DNA of 64,000 nt from NCBI GenBank assembly GCA_964549335.1, contig CAZJUQ010000047.1, positions 1-64,000 on the forward strand, written 5' to 3'. The notes beneath the pieces are model-generated. The model saw only the letters and a list, made by a program, of their open reading frames with translations. It was not told the DNA's origin and did no database searches. Made by a program: the position numbers and the translations under genes. Below are positions 54,854-63,234 of the stretch, in pieces. Each line of letters begins with the position of its first letter. Within the stretch, counting starts at the first letter, position 1. The DNA is from Sulfidibacterium sp964549335 (GTDB taxonomy: Bacteria; Bacteroidota; Bacteroidia; Bacteroidales; F082).

Positions 54854-56221
54854 TTGAACAATAACCAACAAAATATCGACCGCATAATCAAAGAAAAGTT
54901 TGAAAACTTTTCTCCGCAGCCTCCCGGATTTATTTGGGATAACATTGAGGCTAACCTCAATGAAAAACCTGCTGTGTTCGGTACGGCTAAGGTTCGAAAC
55001 ATAATTATTTTCGCTGTTTCGGCAATAGTCATTATTTTGTTGGGTTGGTTACTGCTCGGCAACAAATATTTTTCACACAAAAACGATTTGACAAACGGAG
55101 TGGTATCTGTTGAATCTCCTGCAATATCAGGAAACAGTACCAATATCACCGCAGAAGGAACTAACGGCATAGAAACGGAAGAGCCGAACGAAAACAATAA
55201 ACCGGAAATTGCAAAAACGGTTTCGTACCGCGAAAATGTTGATGAAAAAACCCTTGTCAGCGACGAAAAAAGACCGGAGCAAAGCAACTTTGAAAATAGC
55301 GGTAACACCTCGGAAAATTCAAATTCCGGAAAACGGCAATTTAATTATACCGCTTCCAAGGGTTTTGAGTTTAAGGTACCTACAAATACAAATAACGGCA
55401 ATTTTGTGCCGACACTCGGCGCATTACTATATTCCGGCAAAAAAATCTCCATTTGCGAAACACCCCGTCTGTTGATGCCGGCGGCAAACGCTTCTAACGG
55501 TAGTTCAAAAAGCCGGGGCAACGCAATTTCAAAATGGAAAGCAGGAGTATTTATTTCGCCCGAGTTTGCCCTTACAACTCTCGACTCTCTTGAGGTATTG
55601 CACAGCTATACTTTGGGTGTTGATATGCAATATTCCTTAAGTAAAAACACCTTTTTGCGTTTCGGACTCGGAACCACCTATTCGCGCGACAGGGGATTTA
55701 CCGCAATAGAATTTAAAAGATGGGATTACATAGGCTCGTACAACGACGTTTACGAAGTTACTTTCGACACCTCGAGCGGTGTTCCCGTTCCTACTTATCA
55801 CACACACAAAGTCGATGTTTACGATTCAATTCAGCATTTCGACGTTAGCGAAACAACCAATAGATACCTGTACATGCAATTTCCGGTTATGTTGGGATAC
55901 AATATAGAAACCAAAGGAAGATTTAACTGGTATGTTTACGGAGGCCCCGTGATAAACGCTTTGGTTTATAAAGAAAAATCGACTCCCGAACTCGATAAAA
56001 ACAGCACATTTTTAAACTACAATACCGATTTGTACGAAAGAAACAACCTGATTTATCAGTTTCGGCTCGGAATGGGTTTTGAATTTGACCTGACAAGTAA
56101 ATTCAGTTTCACTTTCGAGCCCGATTACATATATTATTTCAATCCTGTATTTAAAAATTATTACGAAAAACAACCGCTATCAACATTAAGCTTGCGATTG
56201 GGGTTCTTTATAAAACTTTAA
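54854..56221 (+). CDS. Putative anti-sigma/outer-membrane beta-barrel protein
   Basis: 455 residues if translation starts at the TTG at 54854, 4 nt after the sigma-factor stop; the frame is open further upstream (ATG at 54731) but that overlaps the sigma gene by 119 bases. The N-terminal part (about 1-45, with FENFSPQPPGFIWDNIEANL) looks like a cytoplasmic anti-sigma-type segment. A single transmembrane helix follows (about 49-69), then a long polar linker (about 75-225) and a C-terminal beta-barrel-like domain (about 227-455; GVDMQYSLSKNTFLRFGLGTTYS, YVYGGPVINALVY, RLGMGFEFDLTSKFSFTFEPDYIYYF). Bacteroidota often place such genes after an ECF sigma factor. How one chain can have both an inner-membrane helix and an outer-membrane barrel is unclear. 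Confidence 0.75.
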   Translation: MNNNQQNIDRIIKEKFENFSPQPPGFIWDNIEANLNEKPAVFGTAKVRNIIIFAVSAIVIILLGWLLLGNKYFSHKNDLTNGVVSVESPAISGNSTNITAEGTNGIETEEPNENNKPEIAKTVSYRENVDEKTLVSDEKRPEQSNFENSGNTSENSNSGKRQFNYTASKGFEFKVPTNTNNGNFVPTLGALLYSGKKISICETPRLLMPAANASNGSSKSRGNAISKWKAGVFISPEFALTTLDSLEVLHSYTLGVDMQYSLSKNTFLRFGLGTTYSRDRGFTAIEFKRWDYIGSYNDVYEVTFDTSSGVPVPTYHTHKVDVYDSIQHFDVSETTNRYLYMQFPVMLGYNIETKGRFNWYVYGGPVINALVYKEKSTPELDKNSTFLNYNTDLYERNNLIYQFRLGMGFEFDLTSKFSFTFEPDYIYYFNPVFKNYYEKQPLSTLSLRLGFFIKL

Positions 56222-56225
56222 AAAT

Positions 56226-57779
56226 ATGAGAAGGCTGATAAGGAAGATATTATTTTTATTGTTGATGTTTCCGCTTGTTGCTGCGGCATCAGAGGGGGTT
56301 AACTACGTGGTGGTTAGCGGACAGATTATTAACTACGAATATGGAAATCCCGTAAAAAATCATAGTGTTTTTATTCAGCAATGTGATAACTCGGGAAATC
56401 CCGAAAAAGATATTATTGAACTTTTAACCGATAACGAAGGTTTCTTTTACGATTCCATCGCCACAACAAATACAAAAGGTGCATTTACAATATTTACATA
56501 CGACTATTATGGCAAACGTATCGATACCACTCTGTATTACCGTTTTTTGATTTTCAACAGCAACGTTCTTGTGGCTAACTTTAAAATTTATATGCCTTAC
56601 CAAATGGAAAAGGTACAGGCAAGATTCAACTACTACCAAAAAATCGGCGACAACCGTTTCAAATTTCTTTTTAAAGACCTTACCAAAACCAGCAACATAA
56701 TTTCGAGAAAATGGAATTTCGGTGACGGTACCACCTCCAACGAAAAAAATGTTGAGCACCTATATTCGGCTACCGGTTTTTATAAAATAACACTCTCGGT
56801 TAAAGCCCTGGTAAACAACGAAGTGCAAACAAGCTCCTTTAGCCGTATGATATATATTTCCGACCGTTCGTATTACAACTTCGGAGGACATGCTTTTTGT
56901 CAATATTTCCCCATAGATGTGGGAGTGGCCTATTTATACATGCTCGACTCCTCAAGGTCGTTCATTCCCATCGATACGGCATACCTTGACACACTGGGAT
57001 ATTACTACTTTTACCAGGTTCCGGCTGCCGAATATCTTGTAAAAGCGCAACCTACCAAAAATTCGTCCTCATACGGCAAAATGTTGCCCACATATTACGG
57101 CGATAAAATATCGTGGGAAAACGCTTCGATAATACACCTTACCGAAACGGGTTGGGAGTACGACATTCATTTGAAATCGGTCGAAGGTTCACTTCAATCG
57201 GGAAACGGATTTATTCATGGAAATATTAGCTTTTTCAACGGATTGAAAGAGGGTGGAGAATTACCGGTCGAAGGGGTAACCGTTTATCTGTTAAACGGAA
57301 ATTTTGTCTCGCTCATATATCATTATTCCGACGGTAACGGCGACTTTAATTTTAGCAATATTGCTTTTGGCGACTATTCCCTCAAACCCGAAATTACAGG
57401 AGTTCATTGCGATGAAGTTTCAATAGAGGTGTCGGGAACCCAGCCTGTTGTCGACAGCATTAAAATTCTTATCCAAGATGGTGAAGCATCCCTGTCGGTG
57501 CCCGAACAAAAACACTTCTCGCAAGACTTTTTTAACAGTATTTATCCTTCGCCTGCCCTGTCGCAAATAAAACTTGCAATACAAAGCAGCTCCGGCAACG
57601 ATATGGAATGGAAAATTTTCGACATGTCGGGACGTTTTATAAAAAACGGATTTTACTCTTTACAACCGGGAAACAATATTATAAACATTAATATTCCCGA
57701 TCTTGATAGCGGATTGTATTTGATGGAGATAATTTGGGATAACGGAAAAAAAGCACAAAAGAAATTTTCGGTAAGATAA
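56226..57779 (+). CDS. Secreted PKD-domain protein with T9SS sorting domain
   Basis: 517 residues. Signal peptide (about 1-22, ending AAASEG), a PKD domain (SRKWNFGDGTTSNEKNVEHLYSATGFYKITLSV, near 158-195), carboxypeptidase-regulatory/SdrD-B-like beta-sandwich segments (VEGVTVYLLNGN, near 345), and a type A sorting domain (SIYPSPALSQIKL near 437, ending KKAQKKFSVR). The protein should be attached to or released from the surface. It begins 4 nt after the barrel-protein stop, so it belongs to the sigma-factor operon and may be its output or a surface partner of the barrel. Confidence 0.85.
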   Translation: MRRLIRKILFLLLMFPLVAAASEGVNYVVVSGQIINYEYGNPVKNHSVFIQQCDNSGNPEKDIIELLTDNEGFFYDSIATTNTKGAFTIFTYDYYGKRIDTTLYYRFLIFNSNVLVANFKIYMPYQMEKVQARFNYYQKIGDNRFKFLFKDLTKTSNIISRKWNFGDGTTSNEKNVEHLYSATGFYKITLSVKALVNNEVQTSSFSRMIYISDRSYYNFGGHAFCQYFPIDVGVAYLYMLDSSRSFIPIDTAYLDTLGYYYFYQVPAAEYLVKAQPTKNSSSYGKMLPTYYGDKISWENASIIHLTETGWEYDIHLKSVEGSLQSGNGFIHGNISFFNGLKEGGELPVEGVTVYLLNGNFVSLIYHYSDGNGDFNFSNIAFGDYSLKPEITGVHCDEVSIEVSGTQPVVDSIKILIQDGEASLSVPEQKHFSQDFFNSIYPSPALSQIKLAIQSSSGNDMEWKIFDMSGRFIKNGFYSLQPGNNIININIPDLDSGLYLMEIIWDNGKKAQKKFSVR

Positions 57780-57802
57780 CAACGGCAATTGTAAAAACAG
57801 GT

Positions 57803-57810
57803 TATTTTTG
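57803..57810 (+). promoter_or_regulatory. -7 element TATTTTTG, possible promoter of the glycyl radical operon
   Basis: TAnnTTTG match, but about 190 nt upstream of the start, so it would give a long leader; no -33 partner is seen at the right distance. Confidence 0.35.
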
Positions 57811-57913
57811 CCTTGTAAATATATTCAACTTGAATAATGATTATTTCTCTTTTGAAAAATTACCGGCATCTTTTTGAATGTTTGATGTTTTACATCTAAT
57901 CATTGCCCCTTTT

Positions 57914-57936
57914 TTGCAGGGTTAAACTTCCTGCAA
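57914..57936 (+). promoter_or_regulatory. Inverted repeat TTGCAGG-N9-CCTGCAA in the glycyl radical enzyme leader
   Basis: Perfect 7-bp arms (57914-57920 and 57930-57936) around 9 bases, 65 nt before the start of the glycyl radical enzyme gene. Could be a dimeric operator or an mRNA hairpin; there is a pyrimidine-rich tract after it. Confidence 0.5.
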
Positions 57937-58000
57937 CCTTTCTCTCTTTTTTCAATTTTTTCAACAACCTTTTTTATTAATTGTTAAAAATATTAATGCA

Positions 58001-60469
58001 ATGATTGATGCCATAAAACAGATGAAAACGGACGATGCAGCAGAGAAAAAAGTTTGTATCGACGACGATTTTTTCGATAGCCGTTATTTCGACAAGGAAG
58101 ACCCCGGCATGAACGCAAGAATAAAACGTTTGCGCAAATTAAGTTATAATACAAAACCAACAATAACCATTGAACGCGCTTTGCATCAAACCGAATTTTA
58201 CAAAAAAAATTACGGAAAATATTCCATTCCCGTGTTGCGTGCCAAAAGTTTTTATTACCATTACAGCAAAAAAAAGCTTTATATAGGAGAAGATGAACTT
58301 ATTGTTGGAGAGCGCGGACCCGCACCGAAAGCGGTGCCCACGTTTCCCGAACTAACATGTCACAGTGTCGAAGATTTTCACGTGTTGAACAACCGTGAAC
58401 AACAACCCTATTACGTTAAAGAAGAAGATATAAAGATATACGAAAAAGAGGTTATTCCTTACTGGCGCGGACGTACCCAGCGCGAACGAATTTTCAAACA
58501 TGTGCCCGCGGAGTGGAAACGGGCATACGAAGCAGGACTTTTTACCGAATTTATGGAACAACGCGCTCCCGGACATACCGCCCTCGACGGAAAAATTTAC
58601 GAAAAAGGACTCCTCGGTTTTAAAAAAGATATTAAAGCACATTTAGATTCCCTCGATTATCTTAACGACCCTGAGGCTACCGACAAAGCCGAAGAGCTTA
58701 CCGCCATGGATATTGCTTGCGATGCGGTAATTTTATATGCTAACCGCCATGCCGAACTGGCGCAAAGTATGGCGGAAAAAGAGCCCCGCGAAAAGCGTAA
58801 ATCGGAACTTTTGAAAATTGCGGAAGTGTGCCGCCGGGTACCGGCTAATCCGCCGCGGAATTTTTGGGAAGCAATCCAAATGTACTGGTTTGTACATCTG
58901 GCTACAATTACGGAACTCAACGGTTGGGATGCCATGAATCCCGGACATTTCGACCAACACCTTTTTCCCTTTTATAAAAAAGAGGTCGAAAAGGGAACGC
59001 TTACCCGAAATCAGGCAAAAGAGTTGCTCTCCTGTTTTTGGATTAAGGTAAACAATCATCCGGCACCTCCCAAAGTGGGTATTACCGCACGCGAAAGCGG
59101 CACTTACAACGACTTTACAAATATCAACATAGGTGGTGTTAAACCCGACGGCTCCGACGGTGTCAACGAAGTATCGTACATTATGCTCGAAATTATTGAA
59201 GAATTGCACATGCTGCAACCTGGCACCTCGGTTCATATTGCACAGGTTACCCCCGACAGGTTTTTGAACAGGGCTTGCAAGGTTATTAGAAAAGGTTACG
59301 GATATCCTTCGGTATTTAATCCCGATGTCTATATTACCGAAATGTTGGCAATGGGAAAATCGCTGCAAGATGCACGCGAGGGGGGATGCAGCGGTTGTAT
59401 TGAGGTGGGTGCTTTCGGTAAAGAGGCCTACCTCCTTACCGGTTATTTGAATGTGCCTAAAATTCTTGAAATAACACTTAACAACGGAATAGACCCGCTT
59501 ACGGGAAAACTTGCCGGATTGAAAACCGGCGACCCGAGAAATTTCAAAACTTACAAACAACTTTACAACGCTTTTGTTAAACAATTAAACTTTGTGGTTG
59601 ACCAAAAAATAAGAGTCAGCAACTATATTGATAAAATGTTTGCAAAATATGCACCCGCACCCTTTTTGTCGGTCTTAATTGACGATTGTATCGAAAAAGG
59701 GAAAGATTACTACAATGCCGGACCGCGTTACAATACAAACTATATTCAATGTACGGGGTTGGGAACTATTACCGACAGCTTGTCGTCACTTAAAAAGCAT
59801 GTTTTTGAAGACAAAACCGTTTCGATGGATAGAATGTTGAAAGCCCTTGCCGCTAATTTTGAGGGCGATGAGCCCTTACGGCAGGCCATTATTAACAAAA
59901 CACCCTTTTTCGGAAACGATGACGACTATGCCGACGATATTGCGCGGCAGGTTTACGACGATTTGCTGAAAGCTATCGATGGTAAACCTAACATAAAAGG
60001 CGGCAAATACCACCTTAATATGCTTTCGACAACTTGCCATGTATATTTCGGCAAAGTTCTCGGGGCTACTCCCAACGGCAGGCTTGCTTATAAATCCATT
60101 TCGGACGGCACTTCGCCTTCGCACGGCAGCGATGTAAACGGACCCTCGGCGGTAATACGCTCTATGACCAAGATAGACCATACGCGTTCGGGAGGTACTT
60201 TGTTGAATATGCGTTTTTTGCCCGGTTTGTTAAAACGCGACGAAGATGTTGAAAAACTCGGTAAGCTAATAAGAAGTTATTTCTCATTGGGAGGACATCA
60301 CATACAGTTTAATATCGTTGATACCGAAACCCTCCTTAAAGCACAGAGACATCCCGAAGAGTATAAGGATTTAATGGTGCGTATGGCGGGCTACAGCGAC
60401 TATTTTAACGATATGAACGAAGATTTGCAACAAGATATTATTGAGCGTACCGAAAATGAGGGGTTTTAA
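58001..60469 (+). CDS. Glycyl radical enzyme, hydroxyproline-dehydratase-like
   Basis: 822 residues. A PFL-type glycyl radical enzyme: radical site Gly797 in RMAGYSDYF, and the thiyl cysteine Cys466 in GCSGCIEVGAFGKEAY, with Glu468 two residues later, the CxE arrangement of dehydratases and decarboxylases, not pyruvate formate-lyase. Blocks such as EAGLFTEFMEQRAPGHT and SVEDFHVLNN closely resemble, as I recall it, trans-4-hydroxy-L-proline dehydratase (HypD), which dehydrates hydroxyproline to pyrroline-5-carboxylate. The ~35-residue N-terminal extension and Cys463 (Thr in HypD) are differences. No proC is next door. Other dehydratase subtypes remain possible. Oxygen-sensitive, needs the activase 6 nt downstream. 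Confidence 0.9.
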   Translation: MIDAIKQMKTDDAAEKKVCIDDDFFDSRYFDKEDPGMNARIKRLRKLSYNTKPTITIERALHQTEFYKKNYGKYSIPVLRAKSFYYHYSKKKLYIGEDELIVGERGPAPKAVPTFPELTCHSVEDFHVLNNREQQPYYVKEEDIKIYEKEVIPYWRGRTQRERIFKHVPAEWKRAYEAGLFTEFMEQRAPGHTALDGKIYEKGLLGFKKDIKAHLDSLDYLNDPEATDKAEELTAMDIACDAVILYANRHAELAQSMAEKEPREKRKSELLKIAEVCRRVPANPPRNFWEAIQMYWFVHLATITELNGWDAMNPGHFDQHLFPFYKKEVEKGTLTRNQAKELLSCFWIKVNNHPAPPKVGITARESGTYNDFTNINIGGVKPDGSDGVNEVSYIMLEIIEELHMLQPGTSVHIAQVTPDRFLNRACKVIRKGYGYPSVFNPDVYITEMLAMGKSLQDAREGGCSGCIEVGAFGKEAYLLTGYLNVPKILEITLNNGIDPLTGKLAGLKTGDPRNFKTYKQLYNAFVKQLNFVVDQKIRVSNYIDKMFAKYAPAPFLSVLIDDCIEKGKDYYNAGPRYNTNYIQCTGLGTITDSLSSLKKHVFEDKTVSMDRMLKALAANFEGDEPLRQAIINKTPFFGNDDDYADDIARQVYDDLLKAIDGKPNIKGGKYHLNMLSTTCHVYFGKVLGATPNGRLAYKSISDGTSPSHGSDVNGPSAVIRSMTKIDHTRSGGTLLNMRFLPGLLKRDEDVEKLGKLIRSYFSLGGHHIQFNIVDTETLLKAQRHPEEYKDLMVRMAGYSDYFNDMNEDLQQDIIERTENEGF

Positions 60470-60475
60470 GGGAAA

Positions 60476-61396
60476 ATGGTACAAGATATGAAAAGTCCCT
60501 TGATTTTCGATATAAAACGCTATGCCATAAACGACGGTCCGGGCATCAGGGTAACGGTTTTTTTCAAAGGGTGTCCCCTTTCGTGCAAATGGTGTCACAA
60601 TCCCGAAAGCCAGTCTCCCGGAGTACAAAAAATGTTTACCGCCTCCAAATGTATAGGTTGTCGGGCTTGTGTCGAAGTTTGCAGGTTTGATGCGTGTAAA
60701 CTTACATCCAAAGGAGTTGTTACCGATGTGTCGCTTTGTACTCTTTGCGGGGATTGTGCAAAGGTGTGTCCCGCCACAGCCACCGAAATGATTGGCAAAT
60801 ATATGACCGTGGAAGAGATTATGGAAATAATAAGAAAAGAGACCGTTATTATGGATAAATCGGGTGGGGGAGTCACCTTCTCGGGCGGAGAACCCTTAAT
60901 GTTTCCCCGCTTTTTAAACCGTCTGCTTCATATTTGCGGCGACGAAAATATCCACCGTTGTGTCGATACTTCGGGATATGCCAAACAAGATGTGTTGTTG
61001 GAAACGGCTAAAAGAACCGATTTGTTTTTGTACGATTTGAAACTTATGGACAGTGAAAAACATAAACTTTTTACAGGTGTCGATAATAAATTGATACTTG
61101 ATAACCTTGAAATGCTTTCCGCAACGGATGCCGATATAAACATCAGGATTCCTCTTGTTTACAGTGTTAACGACGATGAAGAGAATTTGGTAAAAACGGC
61201 GAAGTTTATTGCAGGTTTAAAGGGAAAACCGAAAAAGGTTAATATTTTGCCCTACCATAACATTGCGGAAAAAAAATATGAAAAACTGGGAACGGTTTAC
61301 AATAAGGGAACAATGGACGAACCCCCGGAAGAGAGTATGAAGTTGGCGACGGAGATATTCCGCTCTTACAATATCAATGTTGTAACGGGAGGGTGA
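60476..61396 (+). CDS. Glycyl radical enzyme activase (radical SAM)
   Basis: 306 residues. Installs the glycyl radical on the upstream enzyme using S-adenosylmethionine. Radical-SAM cluster in FKGCPLSCKWCHNPES (Cys-x3-Cys-x2-Cys, near 37), then a two-cluster ferredoxin-like insert (CIGCRACVEVCRFDAC near 59 and CTLCGDCAKVCPA near 83), which marks the class with three iron-sulfur clusters. The GGGVTFSGGEPLM segment near 130 binds SAM. The start is 6 nt after the enzyme stop, so they are co-translated. Confidence 0.95.
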   Translation: MVQDMKSPLIFDIKRYAINDGPGIRVTVFFKGCPLSCKWCHNPESQSPGVQKMFTASKCIGCRACVEVCRFDACKLTSKGVVTDVSLCTLCGDCAKVCPATATEMIGKYMTVEEIMEIIRKETVIMDKSGGGVTFSGGEPLMFPRFLNRLLHICGDENIHRCVDTSGYAKQDVLLETAKRTDLFLYDLKLMDSEKHKLFTGVDNKLILDNLEMLSATDADINIRIPLVYSVNDDEENLVKTAKFIAGLKGKPKKVNILPYHNIAEKKYEKLGTVYNKGTMDEPPEESMKLATEIFRSYNINVVTGG

Positions 61397-61554
61397 ACCT
61401 TGCCGGTAAAGTAAATTAATAGCTGTAAAATGGTGCTTGCACTCCGGAAAATTCATTTGTTCGGGAACATGAAAGGTGTATTGCATATGATGTGATTTTG
61501 TTTGCGGTACAGAATGGAAAAATTGATGTACTTTTGAAACCAAAGCGTAAGGTT

Positions 61555-63210
61555 TTGCTGAGGATTGAAGATTTACATATAGGTTTTAAAGGCGAAAACG
61601 GTATAAACCGGGCGGTAAATGGTGTTACGTTGAACATAGAAAAAGGCGGGAGCCTCGGTTTGGTGGGAGAATCGGGATCGGGAAAGTCGGTAACAGCACT
61701 GTCGGTTATGGGGCTTTTGTCGCCCAATGCCTTTGTTGAAAGAGGCAACATCTATTTCGGGGATGTCGATTTGTTAACGCTGCCGCAAGAGGGGTTACGT
61801 AAATTTCGGGGGAATAAAATAGGGATGATATTTCAAGAACCCATGTCGGCGTTAAATCCCGTGCAACGATGCGGCAATCAGGTATTGGAGTCGATACTTA
61901 CCCATCAAAAAATGAAAAAAAAAGAGGCAAAAGCGAGGGTTATTTCGCTGTTTGAAAAGGTTATGTTGCCGCGTCCCGATAAGATTTTCAAAGCATATCC
62001 CCACGAAATATCGGGAGGGCAAAAACAACGTGTTATGATTGCCATGGCCATTGCCAATAATCCGGATTTGTTAATTGCCGACGAACCTACAACGGCACTC
62101 GACGTAAGTGTTCAAAAAGATATTTTGGAACTGATTTCGGTATTGCAAAAAGATACGGGAATGGCGGTTCTTTTCATAAGTCACGATTTGGCCGTGGTGG
62201 CAAAAGTTGCACAGCGCATTGCCGTTATGTACAAAGGCGAAATTGTTGAGGAAAACAGTGCGGAAGAAATTTTTGACAATCCGGAGCATCCTTATACAAA
62301 AGGCTTGATAGCTTGCCGCCCCTCTCTTCACGGACGCCCCGAAGTATTGCCTACCGTGGATGATTTTATTCAGGGAAAGAATACCGGCGGGAATGTTGCT
62401 CAAAGAGAAAAAATCGATTATAAACACACCCCTTTGCTTTTGAAAGTGGAAAACCTGAGGAAATCCTTTCCTTTGAAAAGGAGCATTACGGGAAAGGTTA
62501 CACAGGCGCTGCAAGCCGTAAACAATGTGAGTTTTGAAGTTTACAGAGGCGAAACCCTCGGACTTGTGGGCGAGTCGGGATGCGGAAAGACAACACTCGG
62601 AAGAAGTTTGTTGCGGCTGATAGAACCCGACGGGGGACATATCTTTTTCGACCAAAAGGATTTGACTCTGTTAAATAGACGGGAGTTGGTAAAAAAGCGC
62701 AAAGAGATTAACATTGTTTTTCAAGATCCCTATTCCTCGTTGAACCCGCGAATGAGTATAGGACGGGCGATAATGGAGCCCATGATTGTGCATAAAAGAT
62801 ATAAAAACAATAAGATACGCCGCGAGAAAACAATTTGGCTGTTGGAAAAAACAGGTTTAAAGCCCGAACATTTCAACCGTTACCCGCACGAATTTTCAGG
62901 GGGTCAACGCCAGCGCATAGTTATTGCGAGGGCATTGGCTTTACAACCCCGCTTTATAGTTTGCGACGAACCCGTTTCGGCACTCGATGTGTCGGTACAG
63001 GCTATGGTGCTAAATCTTCTTAACGGCTTGAAAAAAGAGTTCGGGTTTACATATATTTTTATTTCACACGATTTGGCGGTGGTCCGTTTTATGTCTGACC
63101 GTATTATGGTCATGAAAGATGGGACTATTGTCGAAACGGGTGATGCCGACGAACTATTTTTTCATCCAAAACACCCTTACACCAAAATGCTTATAGATTC
63201 TATCCCGTAA
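61555..63210 (+). CDS. Oligopeptide-type ABC transporter, two fused ATPase domains
   Basis: About 551 residues from the TTG at 61555 (a GTG at 61492 would add 21 weakly conserved codons). Two complete nucleotide-binding domains of the Dpp/Opp family in one chain: NBD1 with GESGSGKSVT, SGGQKQR and DEPTTALDV; then the HPYTKGLI zinc/oligopeptide C-terminal motif; NBD2 with GESGCGKTTL, FSGGQRQR and DEPVSALDV; and a second HPYTK segment. This is like DppD fused to DppF. No permease or binding-protein gene is beside it, so partners are elsewhere. A TACTTTTG element lies at 61529-61536 within the upstream open frame, which supports the later start. Confidence 0.88.
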   Translation: MLRIEDLHIGFKGENGINRAVNGVTLNIEKGGSLGLVGESGSGKSVTALSVMGLLSPNAFVERGNIYFGDVDLLTLPQEGLRKFRGNKIGMIFQEPMSALNPVQRCGNQVLESILTHQKMKKKEAKARVISLFEKVMLPRPDKIFKAYPHEISGGQKQRVMIAMAIANNPDLLIADEPTTALDVSVQKDILELISVLQKDTGMAVLFISHDLAVVAKVAQRIAVMYKGEIVEENSAEEIFDNPEHPYTKGLIACRPSLHGRPEVLPTVDDFIQGKNTGGNVAQREKIDYKHTPLLLKVENLRKSFPLKRSITGKVTQALQAVNNVSFEVYRGETLGLVGESGCGKTTLGRSLLRLIEPDGGHIFFDQKDLTLLNRRELVKKRKEINIVFQDPYSSLNPRMSIGRAIMEPMIVHKRYKNNKIRREKTIWLLEKTGLKPEHFNRYPHEFSGGQRQRIVIARALALQPRFIVCDEPVSALDVSVQAMVLNLLNGLKKEFGFTYIFISHDLAVVRFMSDRIMVMKDGTIVETGDADELFFHPKHPYTKMLIDSIP

Positions 63211-63234
63211 GGATAAAGGCATTGATTTTTTTTG

